A stretch of 64,000 nt of DNA, from the NCBI GenBank assembly GCA_028386065.3, contig JAKUCV010007273.1, forward strand, positions 47,799 through 111,798, read 5' to 3'. This document shows positions 1-13,268 of this stretch, piece by piece. This stretch comes from Turnera subulata. Lineage: Eukaryota; Streptophyta; Magnoliopsida; Malpighiales; Passifloraceae. The stretch's first letter is position 1, and each line of letters begins with the position of its first letter. The notes below the pieces were generated by a model. It had not been told where the DNA came from and searched no databases. It saw nothing but the letters and a program-made list of their open reading frames with translations. Both the position numbers and the translations under genes were made by a program.

Positions 1-3000
1 GTGCAGTAGCACGCCTGCATGTAGCATCCATCAGCTTCAGCAATGCATCCTCTGGTGCACCAGCAGCTGCCTCCCTCACTGATGTTGCCACGAGAACTCG
101 AACCATCTGTTGCGGAAAGTTACCAGTATAAAAATAGGTTGTCATAAGTAATTGAATATGGAAAATGAAGAGAGCTATATCAGCTATTCTACAAAGAATA
201 CGAAAATTCAACTTTCAAAACTTAAAATAAGAGAATATATTGCCAAAGCTTGAAATATCATAAATTCATTTTTAAAAAATTTTAGCGTATGCAATGATGA
301 AATCTAGCACACCAACATATATCTTATGTTGATGCACTGAGAGGTGATTGGGTGACTGCAAAAACCTTGCGTAGAAACCGATTGGCAACCAGCTCAACAC
401 ACATCACTGTCCTTCCTTCACCAGTATCCTACATACATAGAACAGCAGTCAATAAGCACCAAAATAGTCTAGATCGACATATCATATCAGATTAGACATT
501 TACCCCAACTAACCAAGCAGAAGCAAACATAGTATGAATGAAACAAGTATAGTGGCTGCCGGAAAAAGCTTCCTATTAAATACGAAAATGTTAACAAATG
601 AACATGGAACTAGGACAAAAATTAGCATATGATACAAATGTCAATTCTACCAACAATGAGAAAGAGTTGGTCCAACCTTAGCCTTGTGATGTATTTTCTT
701 TGCTCTTTCTAACCTTTCTTTGGAGGCTCTTATTATTTTCAAAACCCAGGCAAATAAACATTAGATTAGAAATAGAATTATATGCTTCAGACAGCCACAA
801 CAAAAATAAAAATAGCTCCCAAAGGCCACATTAATATGCAAGCACAAGGACAGACCTTCATCCTCCTCCATTGACCAATTTGGACCCGAAGCCATGAATT
901 CTAAGAGAAAAAAGTAAAGAAGAAAATTAAGGAATATCATAAAAGGATGTATTTACCGAACACGGTAATCTGGCTGTCGAAGCTCGAGCATGATAGATAA
1001 AGCACTCTGTTGGTGGACCTCTGAAAGACAATATGTACCTCATTAGCAACCCGTAATTGTTATTCAACAAAGTTTTTTGAAAAATAAATCAAAACTCAAA
1101 AGTATACCAACAGATCAAAATGAAGCTAATGGATGTGCACGCATATTGGCTATAATGGCATATCAGGCAGAAGTGCCTAGTCTGCCATAGTGGGGACCTG
1201 AAATTTCTGAATAAAATGGCTTCACTAATCCTACCAACTAATAAGAAAGAATTTAAAGCAATGTATATTATTCAAAGGAGAGAAAGCAATTTAACACAAT
1301 CTAGGTAAAGTCCCTACAGTGTCTTAACCACAGTAGAGTTTTAACCATCAAGTTCAGGCATGAACTGGTCTGTTTCCTCTAAGATTAGCAGAAATACAGT
1401 CCTATTGCTCTAGGGCAATTGAAGGCAATAAGAATTTAAACAATAAAAGGAAAAAAAACTGATAAGTACGATATAGGCATATAAGCTTCAAGAACAATAT
1501 ATTAGAGATTAAAAGTTTGTCCCTCCTCAACTCCATGTTTCCTTTCTATTTTCAGAATAAAAGAAGACTGTTCTAAAAGAGGAAGTAATGAAAAATATAA
1601 TGGGGAATAAAACATCATTTAATTTGAGGATTTATTACAATGATTAGACTCCAGAGCAATTCAGACAACATATCAAAATAGAACCCTATATACGCCCTAG
1701 AATATGCTTAAGTTACTGTGAGGAATTTATTGCTTTCTACCGACACATAAAGATATTATCTTACATGTTTCTTGAAGCTTTTGTGTCACGTGCAAACATT
1801 TTGAAGGATAATAATTTTCCTTCAAGTTGCTGTAACATCTTGTTGACCTTGCATATACTGAAACTTCTAGGTTTCTGCACCGCGCCATCCTCACACCCAT
1901 CGCTAGGTATTGAGTTTCCAAAATTCTCCTCACTTTTAAGTTCTACAAATTCATGTGTTTCCTCATTATAGGTTTGTTCTGAGCTAAAATCTGAAAAATC
2001 TTCGTCCATCTGAAAACCTCTATCAATATTTTCCCCATCAGTGACAGGAAAAATATACAGGTAGCGTCTCCATTTGGCCGAAAAATTAGGATGAAATACA
2101 CGTGAAACCTATAATAAAACCAAGTTCAAAGCTTATAAGTATTTGGACACAAAAATTATCATAACTAAAAAAAAGTGACTACTAGTCGCTTCTATCAAGC
2201 AATTGGTACCTTGGAAACGGATATAACCCTGAGTTTTCCTGGTGCTACATTGTTGATTGCATCTTCAATATCACCAGGTATGACATCCTTTCTCCAAGTA
2301 TCTGGACACAGAGTTATTCCACTATTATTTTCAATCAACAAGACACAACGAGGGCACATACAACCAATATAGAATCTTATAAAATATTTCTAATGTTGAT
2401 CAGAATAATATTTTCATAAGCATGTGAACAAGTGTTGCTTCACCACGAGCCTTAAAGCAGTGCAACATAGGAAAAAGGTACATTCAAGTTATTGTAATGT
2501 TCTATGACCAAGTCACACAATATCTCAAATGATTTGTTGTGGGAAAAAGTATCAATATCCTAGTCACAACCATTTACAGTATTAAAAATTCATTCACTGA
2601 CTAGGATTTTCCGAGTTTATAGTAGAAAAGAAACATCCATGAGAAAATGAAAAAGGCACTACCAAATAGCCAGGTATTTCCTCCATGGTTCCATCTCTAC
2701 ACAAGATGGCTTGCAAGATGATCTAGAGGAAGAAATACCCGCGGAAGAAAGAGAAAAGATAAAAGTTTAATCTGGCACCTTAACATAGGAAGAACAAATC
2801 GTCCATGTAGAAATAGAAGCTTCCTTTTTTGCTTCGGAATATCATCAATTTCCTAACTTCAATGTATCAAGCTTATATGGGTATAAAATGAGGCGATTCA
2901 TTTGAATAATCCATCCAAACTCAGATCCTCACTAATAAAGAAAAAAGAACCTACACTGTAACAACCAAAAGATATTCATATATTTTAGGGTACAATACCT

Positions 3001-4428
3001 ACGGTGACCCTCACTAAAGGAAACCCAAAACATGCAAAATATCTAGAAAAATTTTTTTAGGCAATAGTATTCATCTCCAAGTGAAATGGTTGCGACCAAA
3101 GAAATGAAACAACTCTTTCTTCAACTATATCATAAACAGATGTTCTCCTCCACACCAATCAAGATTTTTTGTACTATATATAAGATTATGGATTGCGGGA
3201 ATAGATTGGAAGATCAGAAAAGAAGAGAGAAAACAGGTAATCCTATTAATCGACAATTAAAAGTTGGAGCACTAAAAAATAAGATATTCGCACTGAAATG
3301 ATAGGCTAAAGTAGACTTGCACCAACTGTTTCACAAAACGAGGTCTCCTGAATTGTTATTGCAAAGTAATGAAGTGAGCAAAATAATAGTATGGTTGCAT
3401 ACCAAACTAAAAAGAAGCGCAAGGAGATCTAGGCAAGAACATACAGAAAGAACAAACTTGCTGAAGAGCAGAAACTCCTTTGTCAGTGCGGCCCGCAACA
3501 ACGGCACAGCCCTCCAATGGTTTATCTTTCTGTTTGAGCAATTCAGCTTTCTTCTCATCAATAAACTTCCCAAGAGATGTTTCCACATAGCTAAAAGAGA
3601 AAAAAGAGATGGAAACTAGTAAATCATCAGTCATAAAAGCCTAATTGTTACCATATAAACAAATTGGAAATCCAAAATAAACAATGGAAAGTTCTATGAA
3701 CCATCTGGGAAGGACCAGGAAGTAACAGAAGACTAATTAAAGAGAGTAGTGTAGAGGCGGTGATCCCACTGCCAAATCCATTAGGCATTAGCCCTTATTG
3801 ACAATTGGTAGTTCCTTAAACCAACCACATAGAGAATCGGACATAGATAGAAAACAACATTACCCTTGAACAGTGTTTAAACCGGGCTGTTTCTGCCAAC
3901 CATCAAATGAAGGGCCATGATATGAGAGGAGTATCTTGAAAGTGACTCGTGAGAACCTCCCAGACTTGTCCTTATTGGGAACCGAAACAGTTTCCTCCTC
4001 CGATGCAGCAGTGGCATCAACATCATCATCCCTCGCAAAATCTAGATCTGTCTGTCCTCCAAAAAGAGAAATTTTTGACATTCAGCACATTAAACTAGTA
4101 GTTAATTCTTTCATTCTAAATGTAAAAAGAAAAATAATGACAGCAAGAAAAATTATTTCACCCGAGTTCCAAACAAGTCCATTAAGGAGCATCCCCCATT
4201 AACCAGATTAAAGTAAAAATTAACAACTTCTTGCCAAGGTCTCCCGTACATGAATTGGAAGCTCTCCCTGGCAGTCCACCTTGAAAATCTGCAGGCATCC
4301 CCGTGGTCATAGTGATAATATGTTTTGCCCTCTTTCTCCATGGGCACACTAAAGGTACACAAGCCTGATCTTTGAGTCTTCTTTTGTCCAGCAAAGAGTA
4401 TAGGAGCAGCTGGCAATCTCACTCTCAT
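1..4428 (-). CDS. TruA-family tRNA pseudouridine synthase (partial, 3' end outside window)
   Basis: Eight exons join in phase on the minus strand: 4428-4162, 4051-3864, 3590-3445, 2301-2210, 2108-1765, 1020-957, 428-366 and 106-<1 (423 codons visible). Every junction has GT/AG ends. The protein has a plant-type N-terminal extension rich in Trp/Phe/Tyr, then SYHGPSFDGWQ (exon 2) and GRTDKGVSAL (exon 3), whose Asp is the catalytic residue of the TruA family. Next come RVFHPNFSAKWRRYLY (exon 5), GPPTECFIYHARA (exon 6), MCVELVANRFLRK (exon 7) and MVRVLVATSVREAAAGAPEDAL (exons 7/8), in TruA order. The enzyme isomerises uridine to pseudouridine in tRNA; organelle or nuclear targeting cannot be judged. 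The start ATG at 4428 has an in-frame stop a few codons upstream. Family call is firm; the exact paralogue is not. Confidence 0.93.
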
Positions 4429-5539
4429 AAAATACTCCTTCAGCTCTCAATCACTCTGGTTGTCGTCTACTCAAAGTGAACCAATCAAAAGAATTTAACT
4501 TCATGTGTTCCAGGTCATAAAAAATACTCAAAGTTTCACTACTCATTTCAAGCTCAATTCTTTAACACATAACCAATCAAAAGAACCTAACTTCATGACC
4601 AAATTATCAAATGCAACATGGATTAAGGCACTGAAGAATCAAGAAAGGAATGAAGAGTCAATTCAAAATAACCTAATTTCAACCTTATATATGTGTTTCT
4701 TTCTAGGGTTTTCAGAGACAGTTACCTACTTGCTCAATTGGAGAAACCCCCGCCGGGATTAGTGGGAAGGCTAACGTTGACGGCGGAAGAGAAGTGGAAA
4801 GCCATTATGAATTTTGGTTAATTCCGTTTCCTTCCGCCGAGCAGAACCAACGGTAACGGCTAGGCGTGAAAAAGAGAGAGAGAGGGAGAGAGAAGAAGGG
4901 TGGGTGGGTAGATTGGACCTGAAACGAATTGTGGGCTTTTGTGGTAGGAAGATAACCTTTTGGGCTTTTAACTGGGCCTACTTATTGGGCTGTCATGGAA
5001 GTTTCAAATTCTCACACCCTTCCTCGCATAGACACCCTTTTTTTTTTTGTTTTCTTTTTTAAATACACATCGATACCTTTTAGTGTTAATAATTTCAAGA
5101 GGTTTCGGATCCAGGGCTGGCTTGGGAAATTAGGTAGGTTTTAGGATTTGGATGTAAAGAAAAAAAAAAAAAAAAGAAGAAGAAAAAGCCATTAACTATG
5201 ATGATTGATTTGAAAAGGATCTAAGATGTGAAAGGTTATAAGATGGTTAATTAAATGTTTGTGTAAAAAGGATAATTAAATAATGTAATGATTAGATGAC
5301 TAACTTCGTAGGTGAGAGGACGATGTTGACAATTAGATTTGACAAAATGTACTAAGTATTTGTCAGAGGGATTTGCAAAATCTATGAATCGGATTGTATA
5401 TCAGCCGTAACTATTCGTGAATCATATTATTATTTTTCTTTTATTATTAATACGATACCACATTATACATGTAGAGAGGTTCATAACACTAATCTTTTGC
5501 AATATGTTATTCCTTAAACCCTCTAATTTCACTTTTAGT
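4429..5539. other. 5' flank of the pseudouridine synthase gene
   Basis: No coding signal found. The stretch next to the gene holds a GA-rich tract (about 4868-4895), typical of plant 5' leaders, then T-rich (5037-5062) and A-rich (5160-5176) homopolymers. It probably holds the minus-strand promoter, but no clear TATA box could be picked. ORFs read through it are low complexity. Confidence 0.4.
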
Positions 5540-6020
5540 CATCAAGCTTTATTCTTGATCAAGAATTCTTGTAGCCAAATGTAATCTTTTGTGACTAAAG
5601 ACCAGCGCAATTGAAAACAAGAAACAAATTTAGTAATTTCCTTTATATTTCAGGTTTTTATTAGCCAAATGTAATCTTTTGTGACTTATTAGGGTGTTTG
5701 ATTTGTGATCAGTAAAATCCTAAAAGCTAGCTAGGAGGTCTAATACCATAATATAATAACAAATTTCAGGCCTTTCTCAAAAAGAAGGATCATGGCATGG
5801 CACCGTTGCTGTTTTTTTTTTTTTAAAAAGTTTTATCCTTGATCAAGAATTCTGATCGCCAAATATAATCTTTTGTGACACCGTTGCTGTTTTTTTTTTT
5901 TTTTGTGACACAGTAAAATCCTAAAAGCTAGGATGTCTAATACCATAATATAATGAAAAATTTCAGGCCTTTCTCAAAAAAGAAGGATCATGACACCGTT
6001 GCTGTGTTTTTTTTTTTTCA
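5540..6020. repeat. Complex local tandem duplication
   Basis: A block of about 95-100 bp at 5710-5812 (starting CAGTAAAATCCTAAAAGCTA and ending CACCGTTGCTG plus a T run) recurs at 5911-6004. A second module (TTGATCAAGAATTC, then CCAAATGTAATCTTTTGTGAC) occurs at about 5554-5593, shortened at 5663-5683, and at about 5836-5879. The modules are interleaved with T runs, as if slippage and unequal exchange had rearranged them. No coding potential seen. Confidence 0.75.
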
Positions 6021-6611
6021 TGATAAAAAAGAGTGAGACTGTGATGATTAAATAAACTATAATGAGTAATTATCAAATGGATCACAAAATCCCATAGGAC
6101 AACAGGAAAATCTTATGACATATATGGAGGAGACACTTGAAGAAGCGGGCGTGATTCGTCAGACTATTGATCATCACAATTTCAACACTATTGATCAGCG
6201 TAATCAACGAATATTTTATAAGAAGTCATAATATTTTGCTAAATATAAAAAAAGAAGTCATAATTGCCAGTCAAACGGAAACCAAAATAATGGACTTGAA
6301 TCAGATTAGAAGAAGTGGAGAATTGTATAGCATGAGCATCGTCTGGTGATTGGAGGCAAAGGGATTATGTCTTGCTAGGGGTCATCATAAATATGTTTTA
6401 ACAGTTTCTTTCACGGTCACTTTCACTATCGATTTGGAAAATCTCCAACGATCGTGTTTTATGTGTGCTAAAAGAAAAAAAAATTATTATACTCATTGCG
6501 TATTAATTTAATTATAACCAATTAAGGATTTTTTTCCAATTTTACGAGAATTATATTTCCTTAATTTTTTTATTTTAAAATCTAATTATAATATTACAAC
6601 TGGTACATAAA
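6021..6611. other. Intergenic, nothing recognised
   Basis: AT-rich sequence without a convincing ORF, RNA gene or repeat boundary. Ends at the left target duplication of the MITE. Confidence 0.5.
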
Positions 6612-7088
6612 CAGTGATGTAGCCAGAAATTTTTCTTGGGGGCCAAAATAAATATTCATGTATCAACTACTAAATGATAATTAGTATTAAATTATTTATA
6701 ACTCTAATTATAATAATAGAAATATTTTTTTAAAAAATATTTAATATAAAAATAATTATAATTTAGTATGTAATTTATTATTTATATTGGTACAAATTTT
6801 TTTTACATTAATTGATCAGTTATGAATTATTATAAAAAATTACTATGATTTTTTTAGATCTAAGGCAAATTAAATTATTAAATTTGAAAATTTTGAAACC
6901 AATATATATCTAACAATAAATTTAATTAAAAATAATAAGATAATAAAAATAAAATATTCAATTTCAACGGACTAAACTGAAAATTTTAAGAAATTAGGGA
7001 CGGCGCATATAATTTTAAAGGACCTATATGAAGATTTTGAAAAGTCAGGGTGGCTATGGCCCCTCCAGACCACCCTACCCCGTCACTG
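6612..7088. mobile_element. hAT-type MITE, 477 bp
   Basis: The left end reads CAGTGATGTAGCCAG and the reverse complement of the right end reads CAGTGACGGGGTAG: imperfect terminal inverted repeats starting CAGTG, as in hAT elements. The flanks are similar 8-mers, TACATAAA (6604-6611) and TATGTAAA (7089-7096), 6 of 8 identical, fitting an aged 8-bp duplication. The interior is AT-rich without transposase, bounded by GGGGGCCAAA and GGCCCCTCC motifs. The hAT assignment rests on termini and duplication length; an unrelated non-autonomous family is possible. Confidence 0.7.
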
Positions 7089-7096
7089 TATGTAAA

Positions 7097-7520
7097 GAAA
7101 AAGTTTTTCTTATTTTCTCATTTTAATAATCCTTATTTATGAATTATAATATTACTAGTGGGATATGGTATTTAACACGTAACTTCTAAAACACCATACC
7201 TTTACCATAGTAAAATGGATGCGGTGGTTTGGGTTCGAAATTGTAGGATCCACATCAATGATGTAGGAATCGTTTCGGCCGCGTCATAACAAAATTGAGG
7301 AAAAAATTATTAGTATTACTCAAGCTAGAATTTGCCCAGAAATATTGAATTTTTTTTTTCTAATCAATATAACAAGATTGACGGAAGGGAACACATTAAG
7401 TGTTGAAAAGATAGAGGTACACGATCGAGAGACTTTATATTCGGCCGAAAATGGGTATAGTACAGGGAAGTTGCTTAAATAGGGTGGTTCAATGGAGGGA
7501 CGAATATTATTGTGATAGAA
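7097..7520. other. Upstream flank of the sugar transporter gene
   Basis: AT-rich, no gene found. Minus-strand ORF 7320-7655 overlaps the transporter leader and shows no family motif. Confidence 0.4.
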
Positions 7521-7524
7521 AGGC

Positions 7525-7533
7525 CTATATATT
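7525..7533 (+). promoter_or_regulatory. Probable TATA box of the sugar transporter gene
   Basis: CTATATATT lies 166 bp upstream of the ATG at 7699. A start site about 30 bp downstream would give a leader of roughly 140 nt containing C/T-rich tracts, a usual plant arrangement. No expression evidence. Confidence 0.4.
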
Positions 7534-7698
7534 GCCCCCACTATCTTTAACAGCCAACAGCATTTCACATAATTGCTTGTCCCATGGGGAAGTACTAAAA
7601 GTAAAGAAAACAGTGATAAGTTGTTGTCTTGGCTTCTCAGTTTATTCCCCCCCAAACTCTCTCCATTCTATAGCTACCTATCAAACCAATTAACCAAC

Positions 7699-10600
7699 AT
7701 GGAGAGAGATCAGTTGATAGAGGAAGCTGGGGGACATAGAGCAACAAGCCCTCTACTTGTAGATGGTTATCATAGAACAAAGCCCGACGGTGATGATTCC
7801 GGCCACGGGAACAGCAACACACCAGCCGGAGAATCCTCAGCCACCCCTGTGCTTTTCTTCAGTACCTTTGTTGCTGTTTGTGGCTCCCTCGGCAGCGGAT
7901 TTGCTGTAAGTATACACCACCACTTACACTTGACATACACACATATATATACGTATACAAAAGAGTAGCGCCAATAGTGGGTAATGGTTTGTGCTTTGCA
8001 TGTAGATATATATATACCATGTCCATGTCATACTACCACCACCACTATTTCTTTTAAGCATGTTTGGTGCTGTTTAGAGAGAAACAGACCATGAAAATTG
8101 TCCTTCAATACCTGATCTCTGAACCCACCACGAAACCACCACTACTGTATATGTATATCTGCATTGCCTAAGCATGCACACTTTTTTTTTGAACGGTCAC
8201 ATACCTTAGGATTGTCAAAATGTGCTAAAAGAAAGATTCCACCCGGCAATTAGGCGTTGGATGTGGAGGTAAAGACAAAAGAATACGACATAGGGTAGTG
8301 AGGATATGTTTGCTTGTTCCTGTTTTTACACTTTAATTTATGCTTGCTACATGGGTCTCAATCTCATTGTCTTATTCATGTCTTTCGATGACAACTTTAA
8401 TTTTGCTGGACATGTTAAAGTTTAAAAGACAAACCTTAGGTAGTATTATATATTCTACTTGGGTCTATTATAAAAAGGGTGAAGCAAAGCAAGTGGATGA
8501 ACTTCTATTAGATTTAGGAGATGTCAGATTGTTAAAAAAAAACGGTAGAAGCAAGTGGGAGGAACTTCTAGTTGGGTAGTCTATTTTATTTTTACATGGT
8601 CACAGGCCTAGTAATTCAATGAGTGTTTAGGAATTAGTCAATGAAACAATGAAAGCATTGTGGCTGATACATGATTAAGCTAACCACAACGCTTCATCTT
8701 TTTTTTTTTTTTTAATGATGCATTGTGGTTAGGTTAATATAACGGAGGTGTGATCATATGAAATGGTAGACATTTCTTAATTAGAATGATATTTTTGATT
8801 CAATCTTGTGCGGTCTATAAATAAAAAGGATCAAAATATAATGCTGGGTCCTTCATGCCCAAGATGGACGTTCATGGTATCCTTTTTGTATATTATATAA
8901 CATATATAGTTTCATCACATCACACCATTGTATAAAGTCCAGAAATCTGTTAGCTATTATACTGTTACAGCGTTACTTGTGTTAACTAGGCTAAAAGGAA
9001 AGTAGGTACGGGTGCATGGAGTTCTTTGACGAATAATTAAGCATAGAGATCATTATGAAAAATTAGTTTTTGGTACCAACTATGCAGTGCTAGTAACAAT
9101 CCTCTATTTTGCTTGCTGAGGGGCACAAAAACAGGGAGGAATATGCATTAGGACTGTAGGACTATATATATATGCATTAACGTTAGCTAAAGTTTTCCTT
9201 TTAAAAAAAGGTCAGATAAGAGTTGAGGCATTAATTGCTTATGTCCCAGAAATTAATATTTCTTTTCCCAATTAAAACAATTTAATATTTTTAGATTCAA
9301 TGAGCTGGGCCATGGTACTCACTTATTTAATTTTTTTTTTTTTGGTCATGCACTTATTTAATTCTTGCTTCCCACAGACGGGTTTTTCATCACCCGCTGA
9401 ATCTGGAATTATGGAAGATCTGGGCCTCTCCACTGCACAAGTCAGTATTATGCTTATGATACTAAGCACTTGCGGTTTTTCACTTTTGTTATTATATATT
9501 GTTACTTTATTTAAATTGATAATCTTGGTCTCTTATCCCAATTTGCCAACTTTTGGTCCCATACTGTTCAATTTTGGCAAATTAGGACAGGGAGACCAAG
9601 ATTAACGACTATAGGGACAGATTATATGCTTTAACCCATCGTTATTCCTATTCTTTTTGGATGTGCTTTTTGTTCTATATATATGATCTTATCTTATGTC
9701 AACCATTCCCTTTATTACTGTCACAGATAGCATACGATCCTGCTGCATATCATAGCCAAATATTTTAATTTTAATGTCAAGAACTTACATACATTTCTTG
9801 CTTGCTTGCTTATAACTATGTAGAGGAGATTGTGCATTTGACCACACAATGAATTTTTTTCCATTTCTTCATATTTTGCAGTATTCAGTGTTTGGTTCAA
9901 TAATGACAGTGGGAGGGATGATTGGTGCAATTCTAAGCGGAAACGTATCAGATATCATTGGCAGGAGAAGAGTAATATATATAAACTGCTATCAAATTCT
10001 AATTCCAAATTAGCAAAGCCTCTTGAGTTGTTCTTAAACTAATTCCTTGGTGTTAATTCTAAGCAGACAATGTGGCTTTCAGAAATATTTTTCTTCTGCG
10101 GATGGCTTGCCATAGCATTGTCCAAGGTTAAATCTTTTCCTTCTTTGTCTCTGGAGTTATAATTAAAGCCTAAGAAATTAAGTTTAGCATAGAAAAATCT
10201 TGTTGCACTATTAATAGACTTATCATCTGTCAGTGCTTAATGATCTAAGAGTTTTATGAGCAGCATTTCTCATTGTAAAACATTTTTCCTACAACTAAGA
10301 TCAATTATGTGAAGCATTTTTGTCATTGGTAAGCTTTTGATTTTCTTATCTGAAGGGTGCTTGGAGCCTGGATCTTGGAAGACTGTCCATTGGATGTGGA
10401 ATTGGGCTTGTCAATTATGTGGTATTGATACTTTAAAGTTTGTGGTTTATCTTCGGTTAGCATATCCGTCTGTAATGTAACATAGTTTGCTCTTTTCTTC
10501 TTTCTTTTTTTTTTTTTTTTGAAATGACAGGTTCCTGTATATATTGCAGAAATAACGCCAAAGCATCTTAGGGGCCGATTCACATCAACCAATCAAGTAA

Positions 10601-12737
10601 AATGTACATTGTCAATTGAGTATAAAATGAACTGATACTTTTTCCTTTTTCATATCCATACCTTTTTCTTGGAAAATTGTGTGCAGTTGATGGTAAGTTT
10701 TGGCTTTGCAATATTGTTTGTTGCTGGAAATATGATTCCCTGGCGCACCTTGTCTGTGATAGGTAATATTAGGAGCATTTTTAATTTCATGGTTTTCTAA
10801 TTTCATATGGAAGTAACTTGAATTGGCAGCAGTAGTTGATGCATGTACTGGAACTTGTTCTTTCAGCTGCTATTCCGGGTCTAGTTCAATTTGTTGGTCT
10901 GTTCTTTGTGCCAGAGTCCCCGAGATGGCTGGTGAGCCTAATATGTGATTTTTTGGTTTCAATTGTCTAGTTTTAAGCAAAAATTGAGAGTTAGCTTTCC
11001 ATGTACAGGCTCAAAAAGGTCTTGAAAAAGAGTTTGAAGCTGCTTTGATTCGCCTCCGAGGACACAGTTCTGATCATACTCATCAAGAAGCACTTGCCAT
11101 CAGAGTAAACATTTTAAGTCAATACCTTTACAGTAACATCTCTGTGTTTCTCCATTCAGTTTTTAAGGCCTAAAAATACATGGTGGGGTGGCTTCTGTGC
11201 AGGAAGCTGTAGAAATGTCTCAGCACAAGACTGGTGGTGGAATTCTGGATTTATTCCAGAAATTTTATGCTTATCCAATCATAGTAAGTCCAATTCCAAG
11301 AACTTTACTTTTCTTAACAGTATGTTCTCTAAGTTTCTCAAGTAACCAGCTTATATTTGAATGACTTAAACTTGCTTAGGTGGGAGTAGGGCTAATGTTA
11401 CTGCAACAATTTATGGGGAACAGTGCAATAGCATATTATGCTAGCGCCATATTCGACAAAGCTCGTAAGTCTATCAAACTACAGCTTATATGCCTCATAT
11501 AATTTATGGTCATCATTTAAAGAAAAAAATGACAGATGATTTTTGTCTACTTGCCAATAGATTTTTCAGCTGGCATTGGAACTTCAGTAGCAGGTGGAGT
11601 TGAGGTACACTTGGCTCCTTCCTTTTATGAGCACTTGAACCAATTCCTACTCTCCCTTCTTATTTCAGATTTGTTGGGGATGTTCTGCAGATTGTAGCAG
11701 CCATTACGGGTTTGCTCTTGATCGATAAATATGGAAGGCGGACACTATTACTGGTTTGAACAGGAACAGTTTTTTTGAGTAATTGAGCACATAGCTGATC
11801 AGAAATTAAATGATGAAGTCTACAAATATTTTGCAGGTTTCTTCTGCTGGAACAAGCTTCTGTTTGTTCCTTGTAGGGCTGTCATTCTCCCTGCAGGTAT
11901 AACCAAATACTAACATTTTTTCCTTCCTCCTCTCTCGAAAATGTTTCTGTCTTCTTAGTGATATTCATTATTTATTTCAGTTGTAATGCTTTTCGATGAA
12001 CAGAAACTGCAGAATCTGAAGGAGGTCACACCCATTTTGGCATTTCTTGGCTTATCGGTAAAGTCAGAAGCCTTGTGTCCTGCAACTTTTGTTTCACTCA
12101 CCTGTTTTAGAAGTTTAGTTGATAGTATTATTATCTTTTGACCCAATAAATTTCCAAATTCGATATCAACCAATGGATGGATACCCAGGGTATTGGTGGA
12201 GCTTTTGCAATTGGCATGGCAGGAATACCATGGGTTATTATGTCAGAGGTATCCCCTGAATTTTATGAGTTTGAAGTCCACAAAATAAGATTGAGCATAT
12301 AACTCGATGACAAAATTTTCAGTTTTGGTAACACTAAAGGTTGTGCATTTCCATTATTTCAGATATTTCCTATAAATGTAAAAGCCTCAGCTGGAAGCCT
12401 GGTGACTCTAACCAATTGGTCCTGCTCCTGGATTGTGACATATGCTTTCAATTTTATGATGGAATGGAGCCCTGCAGGTGACTGTGTCCACTCAGATCCT
12501 CTATTTCTCTCTTCACAACACACACACACACACACACACATAGGAAGTGAACTACTGCATTGTAGTAAATATCACCACTTTCTTACTATTAAGTAACTAC
12601 CTACAGGAACTTTTTTCATCTTCACGGGGATATGTGGGTTCACTGTTTTGTTCACCTGGAAGTTGGTGCCAGAGACTAAGGGACGGACCTTGGAAGAAAT
12701 ACAAGCCTCAATTACTCGTTTTCCTCAGTTAAGCTGA
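7699..12737 (+). CDS. ERD6-like (ESL) monosaccharide transporter, MFS sugar porter, 493 aa
   Basis: Eighteen exons join in phase: 7699-7905, 9378-9440, 9882-9971, 10067-10126, 10356-10421, 10531-10596, 10687-10762, 10867-10931, 11009-11104, 11203-11283, 11380-11464, 11561-11604, 11691-11753, 11837-11896, 12004-12057, 12189-12248, 12363-12477, 12607-12737. They total 1482 nt with a TGA stop, the usual ERD6-like length and exon-rich layout. Sugar-porter marks appear in order: [19 protein letters not shown] (TM1), [100 protein letters not shown]. The family moves glucose-type sugars across the tonoplast by facilitated diffusion. Twelve membrane spans are expected; a Pro-Leu-Leu lies near residue 20 of the hydrophilic N-terminus. 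QQFMGNSA replaces the commoner QQFGGING. Exon 15 must start at 12004 because the upstream AG gives an immediate stop. Intact. Confidence 0.95.
8670..8742. repeat. Small foldback in intron 1
   Basis: TTAAGCTAACCACAACG is followed by a T run of about 18 and then an inverted match (GCATTGTGGTTAGGTTAA). It could be a MITE remnant or a small hairpin; too short to classify. Confidence 0.5.
9521..9603. repeat. 83-bp imperfect inverted repeat in intron 2
   Basis: Begins AATCTTGGTCTC and ends GAGACCAAGATT; inner parts CCAATTTGCCAA and TTGGCAAATTAGG also pair. It resembles a deleted MITE or a compact foldback inside the transporter gene. Confidence 0.6.
12518..12541. repeat. (CA)n microsatellite in intron 17
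   Basis: About twelve CA units directly upstream of the last intron's acceptor region. Confidence 0.95.
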
Positions 12738-12990
12738 TAGGGGGACTTATTCCCAATTGTTTGCCAAAGTCCTGAATTTGCATAAACTTTTGTACTTTTC
12801 CGTCTGATGTTTCTATTTTCTTGTAATCTTTCAAAGTATCAATCCGAGTTCATGCTAGCAAGTTGATAAAAAGGGCAGGTAGCCCCATAAGTGCAGTCCG
12901 ATTATTATTTGTCAGTTGTCACTTGAAGTATGAGGTAAATATTATAATGTAAGGAGCTTGTGAGGGTGTCAACAAGTAATAGGCAATGGT

Positions 12991-13251
12991 TCTAGGACTC
13001 GGGTTCGAGTCCCGGCGCTTCCAGTCAAGCCCCATTATAGTGTGATGTGGCCGAATATGGCCTTCCACACTGTGGGGTGGTGGCCGTTGAGCCCGAGGTC
13101 TCCCCGACACTATGACGCGTAGCAGGCGAGGGTGTCCGCTGGTGCCCCGGTGGGCGGTCTCTCCTATGAGGAGGGTCTAATGCCAGGATGTAACAGGTTC
13201 TGACCGGAGCCTCCACTGATGCCTTTTTTTTCTGCGACAAAAAAAAAAAAA
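12991..13251 (+). mobile_element. tRNA-derived SINE, about 260 bp, with 17-bp target duplication
   Basis: The body carries a pol III B-box-like GGTTCGAGTCCC near its start and ends in an A run (about 13240-13251). It is flanked by a perfect 17-bp direct repeat, AAGTAATAGGCAATGGT, at 12974-12990 and 13252-13268, the hallmark of LINE-mediated insertion. The body is GC-richer than its surroundings. No A box is evident, so the copy is probably 5'-truncated. It sits 254 bp downstream of the transporter stop. Confidence 0.85.
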
Positions 13252-13268
13252 AAGTAATAGGCAATGGT

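Noticed and set aside
678..900. Two extra candidate exons in the pseudouridine synthase gene (about 678-729 and 858-900).
   Set aside because: Exon 957-1020 joins exon 366-428 directly in phase (LPCS then DTGEGR), as expected for the family. Including the extra pieces shifts the frame or adds unrelated residues.
12991..13060. tRNA gene suggested by GGTTCGAGTCC.
   Set aside because: Only a B box is present, with no acceptor stem or A box. The poly-A tail and target duplication show a SINE.
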